Positions 15,719 to 20,873 of a DNA stretch of 20,873 bases are shown here, one piece after another (positions within the stretch are counted from its first letter, which is position 1; each line of letters opens with the position of its first letter). Below the pieces are notes generated by a model. That model was given only the letters and a program-made list of their open reading frames with translations. It had not been told where the DNA came from and did not search any database. The stretch is from the NCBI GenBank assembly GCA_023231445.1, contig JALNVF010000049.1, positions 1 to 20,873 on the forward strand, given 5' to 3'. The position numbers and the translations under genes are program-made. Origin of the DNA: Treponema sp. (lineage in GTDB: Bacteria > Spirochaetota > Spirochaetia > Treponematales > Treponemataceae).

Positions 15719-16102
15719 TTATATACCATTCCGGATAAGGTTATTCAGCATTTCATGTAATTTATCAGGAGTCATAATCTCATCATTTTTTATTGTCTCA
15801 ATAGATTCAGATTTACTAATATATATTTGATCAACAACAGATGAACCTTCCAGGTATTTCAAATTAAACAGTGAACCGAGTTTTATTTCCTCCCGGTTTA
15901 ACTTTATATAACCTGATTTTTCAATTAATTTGATTACATCAAGATTTACAAAGCCTGTATATATTAAATTTTCCGGAAATCCCATTTCTTCATTACAGCG
16001 GCTGTATATTTTTAATAAAGGATATTTGAGACATTTTGTAAAAACAAAGTCTCCATTCGACATTAGCAATATTCCGGTTATTCCCTGCTTCCAAGTTCTC
16101 AT
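15719..16102 (-). CDS. Hypothetical protein, 127 aa
   Basis: Not recognised. The start has an AGGAAGG site about 11 bases upstream. The protein has no membrane segment. Its sequence (GDFVFTKCLKYPLLKIYSRC near residue 17, KLNREEIKLGSLFNLKYLEG near 67) looks like a genuine folded domain. It lies between the ElaA and DUF1801 genes on the same strand. It may be the C-terminal part of a once longer protein, since the 120 bases upstream contain a short in-phase-looking ORF (MDVNKNYDRKFTEENKRSN) cut by a stop. Confidence 0.55.
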   Translation of the reverse strand: MRTWKQGITGILLMSNGDFVFTKCLKYPLLKIYSRCNEEMGFPENLIYTGFVNLDVIKLIEKSGYIKLNREEIKLGSLFNLKYLEGSSVVDQIYISKSESIETIKNDEIMTPDKLHEMLNNLIRNGI

Positions 16103-16223
16103 TTTAAGCGACCTTCCTACAAATTATCAGTTGCTGCGTTTATTTTCCTCTGTAAATTTTCTATCATAGTTTTTGTTTACATCCATTTTATTTTTTCTCT
16201 TTGTATTCAATCGGATCAATTAT

Positions 16224-16661
16224 TTATAATTCCAATCTCATTTGTATATGCGGTATCCCATCTTCAAGAAATTCTTCTGAAATCTGTTCAAATCCGTGTT
16301 TTTCATATAATTTTCTTGCATATGTCTGCGCTTCGATCCTTATACTTTTTGCATTAAATTCTTTTTTAGCTGTTTTTATTCCTTCTTCCAATATTCTTCC
16401 TGCATATCCACATCTTCGTTTTACAGCTACTACTCTCCCTAATGACACTTCCTCAAAAGAAACACCCTTATCAAAAATTCTCAAATATGCTTCTATTCCG
16501 TTTTCATCTTTTAAGTAGATATGTACCGCATTCTGATCTTTATCATCTATTTCCTGATAAGCACATTTCTGTTCTACTACAAATACAGAAACTCGTATCT
16601 TCAAAATTTCATACAATTCATCCAGGGTTAATTCATTAAATTTTTTTACCACAAGTTCCAT
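16224..16661 (-). CDS. elaA: GNAT acetyltransferase, ElaA type
   Basis: A 145-aa intact acetyltransferase of the ElaA branch. The N-terminus has the hallmark LYEILKIRVSVFVVEQKCAY followed by the DDKDQNAVHIY stretch. Motif A appears as LGRVVAVKRRCGYAGRILEE, and the C-terminus as EAQTYARKLYEKHGFEQISE and then FLEDGIPHIQMRL. Members transfer an acetyl group from acetyl-CoA to an unknown small substrate. The ribosome site is weak. About 145 bases upstream separate it from the next gene; they hold no clear gene, only a short ORF-like stretch on the same strand. Confidence 0.9.
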   Translation of the reverse strand: MELVVKKFNELTLDELYEILKIRVSVFVVEQKCAYQEIDDKDQNAVHIYLKDENGIEAYLRIFDKGVSFEEVSLGRVVAVKRRCGYAGRILEEGIKTAKKEFNAKSIRIEAQTYARKLYEKHGFEQISEEFLEDGIPHIQMRLEL

Positions 16662-16806
16662 TTTATTCTAACTGTCTGTTGACAGCACCATCCTTTCACC
16701 TGACGTACAGGCAGATTTCGATTTTCTCTCCCCGGAACAAAAGAATTTACTTCAGCACCTGATTTACCTGCTTTTGTGTTTCCTGCTTAACAAAATTGTG
16801 ATGATC

Positions 16807-17151
16807 TTATTCCACTGTAAATGGAGTCCATTCAATATCTGTCTGTTTCATCATTTCCTTCCCTATTCCATTCTTTTCATAGTTTCGGTCTATTCCCAAA
16901 TCTGTAATAAGTAGCCAGTATGAATAATCTGTCAATCCAAAACAAATACCTACAATTTCTTTTTCCTCATTTCTGGCTGTCAGGCTTATCTGGATATTCT
17001 TCAATAACTTCGTTACTCTTTCTTTAAATCGTTCCGCCGGATATTGTTCTCCCAAATCAGTTCTTGTCAGAAATTCATAATACTTATCATATGTAATTCT
17101 TTCCTGTGCTATCGTTATTTTTCCCTTTTTAGTTTTAATTATTTTATCCAT
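16807..17151 (-). CDS. GNAT acetyltransferase with a probable in-frame internal deletion
   Basis: The best start is 17151 (AGAGG site nine bases upstream), giving 114 aa; a longer form from 17175 is less likely. The N-terminal two thirds are a normal GNAT: ITYDKYYEFLTRTDLGEQYP, then ICFGLTDYSYWLLITDLGID, then RNYEKNGIGKEMMKQT with motif A (YEKNGIG). Motif A is then joined directly to DIEWTPFTVE, which I recognise as the extreme C-terminus of this GNAT type. The segment that should carry the last helix and strands (the 'N..aipfYeK.Gm' block, roughly 35-40 residues) is missing without a frame change. It is probably inactive. It lies 16 bases after the HAD gene's stop. Confidence 0.7.
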   Translation of the reverse strand: MDKIIKTKKGKITIAQERITYDKYYEFLTRTDLGEQYPAERFKERVTKLLKNIQISLTARNEEKEIVGICFGLTDYSYWLLITDLGIDRNYEKNGIGKEMMKQTDIEWTPFTVE

Positions 17152-17167
17152 AAAAAAAATACCTCTG

Positions 17168-17941
17168 TTACACATTATTCAGAATTTTATTCTCAATAAA
17201 TTCTGCAACGCCGTCTTCATCATTTCCTGATGTAATAAATGTCGCCATGCGTTTTAACTCCTGCACAGCATTTCCCATTGCAATGCTGTTTCCACAATAT
17301 TCAAACATTCCAATGTCATTATGATCATCGCCAAAACAGTAAATATCTTCTTTGACAATATTATATTTTTCTGCAATATCTTTGATTGCTGTCTCTTTTG
17401 ATGCTTCCTTTGCCATTATCTGTATCAGTGAACCTGAATCTGTTTCTATCACATTTGCTTTACTTCCAAATATTTTCTTTATCTCTCGCGGGTTTTTATA
17501 ATTATTTATCAGAATTTTATCCGGAGTTTTTTCAAGCATATTTTTTTCTGATATATTATCGGGACCTTCAGTTACACAGAATGCTTTTTCAAAATCGTAT
17601 TTCTTATATGTATACCACGTGTCTTTTTCTTCTATCGTTAATACTGCGTCATTATCTTTTTCATACAGAAAATTGTGTACTTCATTTAATATAGAATTTT
17701 GTATGACATAGCCACTGATTTCTCCATCAGCAAATCTTATCATTGCTCCATTGTAATAAACGGTATCATGTTCAATTTCCAGGGTCCTTAATTTCTCATC
17801 TATCGATCTCGGAGGTCTTGCTGTAGCTACTACTATTCTATAGCCCCGTTTAGATAATTTCTGAAGTGCTGTTTTATTCCTTATAGAAATGATTTTCTTT
17901 GAATTTAATAATGTACCATCTAAATCAAAAACAAACATCAT
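17168..17941 (-). CDS. HAD-superfamily phosphatase, Cof/YidA type
   Basis: A 257-aa intact Cof-type phosphatase. Motif I FDLDGTLL (Asp6, Asp8) and motif II VVATARPP (Thr near residue 40) are present. A C2 cap follows in the middle, then KETAIKDIAEKYNI, and motif IV GDDHNDIGMFEYCGNSIAMG starts near residue 204. Length and motif order are normal. Cof proteins are cytoplasmic Mg2+-dependent phosphatases of sugar phosphates and related metabolites; the exact substrate is unknown. The start is preceded by an AGGAAGGTAG site. Confidence 0.93.
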   Translation of the reverse strand: MMFVFDLDGTLLNSKKIISIRNKTALQKLSKRGYRIVVATARPPRSIDEKLRTLEIEHDTVYYNGAMIRFADGEISGYVIQNSILNEVHNFLYEKDNDAVLTIEEKDTWYTYKKYDFEKAFCVTEGPDNISEKNMLEKTPDKILINNYKNPREIKKIFGSKANVIETDSGSLIQIMAKEASKETAIKDIAEKYNIVKEDIYCFGDDHNDIGMFEYCGNSIAMGNAVQELKRMATFITSGNDEDGVAEFIENKILNNV

Positions 17942-17947
17942 TTTTTT

Positions 17948-18115
17948 CTACCTTCCTGTATTGTATACAGCGCAAAATTTCAGCAGATTTATACCATAGC
18001 CGTTTTCTTTGGCTGTCTTTTCCATTGATCCACATGTAAGTTCCGTTTTACCGGGAGACTCTGTTCCTCCCGGTAAACTATCACATCATCATTTTTTCCG
18101 AACCGGCAAGAATAA
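17948..18115 (-). pseudogene. Coding remnant, unidentified
   Basis: Two overlapping minus-strand frames look protein-like: FGKNDDVIVYREEQSLPVKR followed by NLHVDQWK, and then, after a shift, TAKENGYGINLLKFCAVYN to a stop at 17948. There is no start and no recognised family. An 11-bp inverted repeat (18047-18077) lies inside this stretch. Confidence 0.3.
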
Positions 18116-18124
18116 AAGAAAAGT

Positions 18125-18360
18125 ATCACTTTATAAGACATGGATTTTCCCCCCACTCATTTTTTAATACGTCTAGTTTTATAAATGCAAGTAATTTACT
18201 TCCTATTCCGTATCGGCGATACTTCTTTAATATTCCTAAACATATAATTCCATGACTTTCTCTGAGTTCTGCTTTAATGACAGAAATCCTATCTCTTCGT
18301 TTTCTAACAATATAGCGAAAAATCGATACTGCCTTACTTCTTTAATAATAAACACAGAAC
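18125..18360 (-). pseudogene. GNAT acetyltransferase remnant, frameshifted
   Basis: The first frame encodes FFAILLENEEIGFLSLKQNS and EKVMELYV, then a stop. The adjacent frame continues with LGILKKYRRYGIGSKLLAFI, an unmistakable GNAT motif A (RRYGIGSKLL). The break is near 18240. Both ends are lost. Intact versions would be small acetyltransferases of about 150 aa. Confidence 0.68.
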
Positions 18361-18365
18361 ATAGT

Positions 18366-18614
18366 CTATATACTCATATTTTTTATCAAATCATAAAATT
18401 TCGATTTATATAGTTCCTGGAATGTTATATTATTACAATGAATATGTATCATTGCTGCATACTTATCTGTAGTGAACTCCCTTACCATTTTATATTCTTT
18501 ACAATTTAAATCAATAAAACCATAGTTCAAAACATTTTTTCGTTCCTTACATGTTACCTGAAATTTTATTTTTTTGTATTCATTGCTATCTGCATATTCT
18601 TCTATCCATTCCAT
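18366..18614 (-). CDS. Hypothetical protein, 82 aa
   Basis: Not recognised. The frame begins MEWIEEYADSNEYKKIKFQV and ends ITFQELYKSKFYDLIKNMSI. The ribosome site is poor (AGGGAAT too far upstream), and the piece lies between two decayed genes, so it may be the tail of a longer lost protein rather than a gene of its own. Confidence 0.4.
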   Translation of the reverse strand: MEWIEEYADSNEYKKIKFQVTCKERKNVLNYGFIDLNCKEYKMVREFTTDKYAAMIHIHCNNITFQELYKSKFYDLIKNMSI

Positions 18615-18670
18615 CAGTTTTTTTTACAATTCCCTGATATTTTGAGTTATTTTTCACTGTGGGACTGTCA

Positions 18671-18790
18671 CTAAAAAAGTATTTTTATTTTCCATTCTTT
18701 TTCATCCGTAATTATATATCCCGCTATTTCCTGCTCTTCACTATAAACTATTATTTTCTTCCGGTCTATTAATTCAGCATATCGCTTCTG
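18671..18790 (-). pseudogene. Short coding remnant, possibly GNAT-like
   Basis: The frame reads QKRYAELIDRKKIIVYSEEQ then EIAGYIITDEKEWKIKILF and a stop at 18671. The 'Ii.r..iiVyeE..eIvGyii' pattern is that of an early GNAT strand pair, but only about 40 residues survive. There is no good start codon. Confidence 0.35.
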
Positions 18791-18822
18791 CAAACATATA
18801 CTTATGTATAAACACAAGACAA

Positions 18823-19176
18823 TCACTCTTTGACTTTCGTTGTCAATTCAATATGGTTACCTTCACTGTCCTCAAACTCTGAAACCCAGTTATCTCCAAT
18901 TTTTGTTATCGGAAATATTATTCTAACTGTTTCCAGTTTCTTTTTCAGTATATTAATATCATAAACTTCAATACTCGGCAGACAATTTGTTCCGAATGTA
19001 TGCCTTTCTCCTGCTTTATCATAAGCAAAGAGCCCCAGTCTAAAACCATGTATGTCAAAGACGCTGTACAACTCATCTGATTCTGTAACAGACTGATCAA
19101 AAAAAGTCTCATAAAAATCTATCGCCCGGTGCATATCTTTTACACATATATACAACGATTTAATGAAACACTCCAT
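18823..19176 (-). CDS. VOC (glyoxalase/bleomycin-resistance) family protein
   Basis: A 117-aa one-domain VOC protein if started at 19176, where AGAGGTGG precedes the ATG; a longer frame reaches 19239 but lacks a ribosome site. The sequence shows the family's paired beta-alpha-beta-beta-beta units: YICVKDMHRAIDFYETFFDQ, FRLGLFAYDKAG, CLPSIEVYDINILKKKLE and DNWVSEFEDSEGNHIELTT, with the terminal Glu of a metal site. Members are small dioxygenases, lyases or antibiotic-binding proteins; the role here is unknown. The gene is intact. Confidence 0.85.
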   Translation of the reverse strand: MECFIKSLYICVKDMHRAIDFYETFFDQSVTESDELYSVFDIHGFRLGLFAYDKAGERHTFGTNCLPSIEVYDINILKKKLETVRIIFPITKIGDNWVSEFEDSEGNHIELTTKVKE

Positions 19177-19235
19177 AATTCCACCTCTCTGTATGACGAG
19201 GGAACTGCATCCCCACTTTCTTTTGACGCTTACAA

Positions 19236-19364
19236 TCAAACCATATCATTCCGCCATTTTTTAATATCACTCCATTGTGCCTGATCTGCAATTTCATTTA
19301 TTTCATGAAAATCATTCAGCTCTGCATATCGAATATTTTTGCTTTCATTCGAATTTCCATTCAT
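19236..19364 (-). other. Small open frame, 42 codons, unknown
   Basis: It begins MNGNSNESKNIRYAELNDFH and ends IKKWRNDMV. It looks like protein but is too short to name. It could be a remnant, as the 3' neighbour element GTAAGCGTCAA begins two bases after its stop. The rest of the 19240-19471 gap is A/T-rich and featureless to me. Confidence 0.3.
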
Positions 19365-19471
19365 TTTATTTTTTATGGTTCCATTTTTTTAAATTATTAC
19401 ATTATCTATATTTGATTCTTTCTGATATATTTTTCCTGTAACAGCCTTTATTTTGAACGATACTAATTATT

Positions 19472-19891
19472 CTATATTTTTTTTATCATGAACAGTTCCA
19501 TCGGTTGTTCATATTCTGGTATATCTATGATTAAACTTCCCGCATCTTTATATCCTAGTTTTCTATAAAAATGTTGAGCTGATTCATCAACTTGTGTAGA
19601 TGTCATCAGCATTCCATAACCGGAATCTTTCATTTCTTTTTCCCAATAGTGGATTGCTTTGCTGCCAATATTTTTTTTCTGATAATCATCTCTTATATAA
19701 ATCATTGTAAGAAACGGCGTATTATCCCAGAACAAATTGTATCGCATTATTCCAATAGTTTTTGTATCTTCTAAAATAATATAAGCCATTTTGTCTCTCA
19801 CTTTTAAACTGAACTCTTTTTCTGAAAGATGTTTATCCAATGAAAGCCAAAAATCTTTATCTTTTTCTTCTGCATATTTTATTTTTATCAT
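19472..19891 (-). CDS. GNAT family N-acetyltransferase
   Basis: A 139-aa intact acetyltransferase. The true start is probably 19891 (MIKIKYAEEKDKDFWL), with an AGGGAAG site three to four bases upstream; an upstream Met at 19927 would add a G/C-rich, Arg-rich leader typical of non-coding sequence. Features are IGIMRYNLFWDNTPFLTMIY (strands 3-4), YQKKNIGSKAIHYWEKEM (motif A), and DESAQHFYRKLGYKDAGSLI (the last helix and strand). It transfers an acetyl group to an unknown acceptor. It lies 46 bases from the attC-like repeat, as the first gene of the island at this end. Confidence 0.9.
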   Translation of the reverse strand: MIKIKYAEEKDKDFWLSLDKHLSEKEFSLKVRDKMAYIILEDTKTIGIMRYNLFWDNTPFLTMIYIRDDYQKKNIGSKAIHYWEKEMKDSGYGMLMTSTQVDESAQHFYRKLGYKDAGSLIIDIPEYEQPMELFMIKKI

Positions 19892-19918
19892 TTTCTTCCC
19901 TCGCTGCGCCCGCCGTCC

Positions 19919-20028
19919 AACTAACATTCACTTACGCAACACCTTTGTCACAATTTGTGCTTGAGACAGCGCAGCGAACGGCACAAATTGTGACAAAGGT
20001 GTTGTCGCGGTTGAAGCGTTTGTTGAAA
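19919..20028 (-). other. attC-like recombination site (candidate)
   Basis: On the minus strand the block starts TTTCAACAAACGCTTCAACC (close to the left end of integron attC/VCR sites, AACAAACGCxTCAA). It continues with a 24-bp perfect inverted repeat around a 20-nt loop containing CGTTCGCTGCGC, and ends with GTTAGTT about 30 bases before the GNAT start. The size (110 bp) suits a VCR-like attC. The R boxes do not fully fit GTTRRRY/RYYYAAC, and no integrase is in the window. Confidence 0.4.
19937..20004. repeat. 24-bp perfect inverted repeat
   Basis: The arm 19937-19960 (CAACACCTTTGTCACAATTT plus GTGC) is the exact reverse complement of 19981-20004, with a 20-base loop. There is no T run on either side, so it is not a typical intrinsic terminator. 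Confidence 0.95.
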
Positions 20029-20034
20029 CTGTAG

Positions 20035-20873
20035 GAAAAGTATACAACAGAATTTACAATGACGCAAATATCGCTGTATACTTATGCATGCCTCGATACA
20101 TTCATTCCGATAAAGAACAGGACAACCTGTTCATCCCGCTCAAGCTGAGCGACCGGATCGTCGACGGTACGCTTGCTTCTACCATACAGTACATGGTCGA
20201 TACGAAGATCGACATGAGCATATTCGATCAGAAACTGCGTAACGATATGACAGGAAGGCCCGCATATAATCCGCGAGTCCTGCTCAAACTCATTCTCTTT
20301 GCATATTCCAACGGTATTAATTCTTCACGCCGGATACACGACTTCGCAGAACATAACGTACAGGCAATGGCACTCTGTGAAAATGAGGCTCCCGACTTCA
20401 CCGTTATTGCAGACTTCATTTCAGATATGACAGAGCAGATAAAAGCGGTATTCATCAACATTCTTTTAGTTGCTGATGAAATGAACCTGCTCGGTAATAC
20501 CGTATTCGCTCTCGACGGCTGCAAACTCCCGTCGAACGCAGGGAAGGAACAGAGCGGTACCTTTGACGACCTGCGTAAGAAACAGCAGAAACTCAAAGAC
20601 AAAATAACAACAATTATTAATAATAATAAAACGCTCGACTCAAAGCCGCTGCAAAAGCTCCCGGAAGCAAAACAGAAAGCTATAGACAAACTCGAAAAGA
20701 ACATACAGAAGATCGATAACTTTCTTTCTACAAACAAACCGCGGATCGGCAAACGCAATAAAGAATCTCAGTCGAATATCACCGATAACGAATCCTGTAA
20801 AATGAAAACGGGGCACGGTGTCATTCAGGGATATAACGGTCAGGCCGTAGTTGATGAAAAACACCAGTTTATC
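20035..20873 (+). mobile_element. IS1182-like insertion sequence, left part
   Basis: The transposase defines the element. Its left end must lie between the island and 20088; I cannot see a clear terminal repeat because the right end is outside the window. The 24-bp inverted repeat nearby may belong either to the IS or to the preceding attC-like site. Confidence 0.6.
20088..20873 (+). CDS. IS1182-family transposase (partial, runs off window)
   Basis: The first 262 codons of a transposase. The frame is open from 19965 and the first ATG is at 20088 (MPRYIHSDKEQDNLFIPLKL), with only a weak ribosome site. An N-terminal InsH-like domain has GRPAYNPRVLLKLILFAYSN, then SSRRIHDFAEHN and DFTVIADFIS. 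The DDE domain begins with NTVFALDGCKLPSNAG (first catalytic Asp), followed by a coiled, Lys/Gln-rich stretch (about residues 163-220). The KMKTGHGVIQGYNGQAVVDE block comes last before the window edge. The arrangement is that of IS1182 elements. It is codon-wise like the core genes and intact as far as seen. Confidence 0.9.
   Translation, partial: MPRYIHSDKEQDNLFIPLKLSDRIVDGTLASTIQYMVDTKIDMSIFDQKLRNDMTGRPAYNPRVLLKLILFAYSNGINSSRRIHDFAEHNVQAMALCENEAPDFTVIADFISDMTEQIKAVFINILLVADEMNLLGNTVFALDGCKLPSNAGKEQSGTFDDLRKKQQKLKDKITTIINNNKTLDSKPLQKLPEAKQKAIDKLEKNIQKIDNFLSTNKPRIGKRNKESQSNITDNESCKMKTGHGVIQGYNGQAVVDEKHQFI

Noticed and set aside
18047..18077. Inverted repeat TTTACCGGGAG/CTCCCGGTAAA as a terminator or attC site
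   Set aside because: No T run follows on either strand, no attC core boxes flank it, and it lies inside a protein-like remnant frame (VYREEQSLPVKR).
19840..20034. Plus-strand 64-codon frame spanning the inverted repeat
   Set aside because: It crosses the 24-bp repeat and the antisense of the GNAT start, lacks a ribosome site, and its product is low-complexity.
20228..20758. Minus-strand 176-codon open frame within the transposase
   Set aside because: It is antisense to a clear IS1182 transposase and its Ser/Cys/Leu-rich translation matches no family.
1..20873. CRISPR array, tRNA or rRNA genes
   Set aside because: Reading through both strands I saw no regularly spaced repeats, no tRNA cloverleaf-like sequence and no rRNA blocks. 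A tRNAscan or minced run was not possible here.

Overview
The window reads as a piece of a spirochaete chromosome, most likely a Treponema or close relative. The clues are a GldA/GldF/GldG/DUF4340 ABC-transport operon of the kind carried by treponemes, the codon style of the flanking genes, and the accessory cargo. The genus is inferred; there is no rRNA or other marker gene here.

Positions 1 to about 9290 are an ordinary, well-kept core. A small unknown gene (57-434) converges on an ion-transporter-superfamily permease of the NhaD/ArsB type (438-1766, minus strand). That permease is preceded by its own promoter and by what looks like a complete yybP-ykoY (manganese) riboswitch with an overlapping intrinsic terminator (1802-1952), so it is probably a Mn2+-induced exporter. 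Divergently, a promoter at 2025-2053 drives a four-gene ABC operon: ATPase (2088-3043, with a one-base frameshift in Walker A), ABC-2 permease (3040-3771), GldG-like auxiliary protein (3778-5841) and a DUF4340 protein (5844-6743). It ends in a strong terminator. Next is a two-gene metal-resistance operon: an SmtB/CzrA-type ArsR repressor with an intact alpha-5 metal site (6917-7264) and a Zn/Cd/Pb P1B-type ATPase (7301-9289). A palindromic operator overlaps its -10 box.

From about 9300 to 19930 the character changes. The DNA is visibly A/T richer and every recognisable gene lies on the minus strand. Genes are short and mostly encode small accessory enzymes: several GNAT acetyltransferases, two HAD phosphatases, VOC, DUF3788, DUF1801, a P-loop kinase, nitroreductase, M55 and S66 peptidases, and remnants resembling DUF3781 and a uracil-DNA-glycosylase. 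About half are broken by frameshifts, internal deletions or end truncations, while neighbours remain intact. This is an acquired cassette-like island in mosaic decay.

At the right edge, a 24-bp perfect inverted repeat sits inside an attC-like (integron recombination site) arrangement at about 19919-20028. It is followed by a plus-strand IS1182-family transposase that runs off the window. I favour, without proof, that the island is the decaying part of a chromosomal integron cassette array. No integrase gene is in the window.
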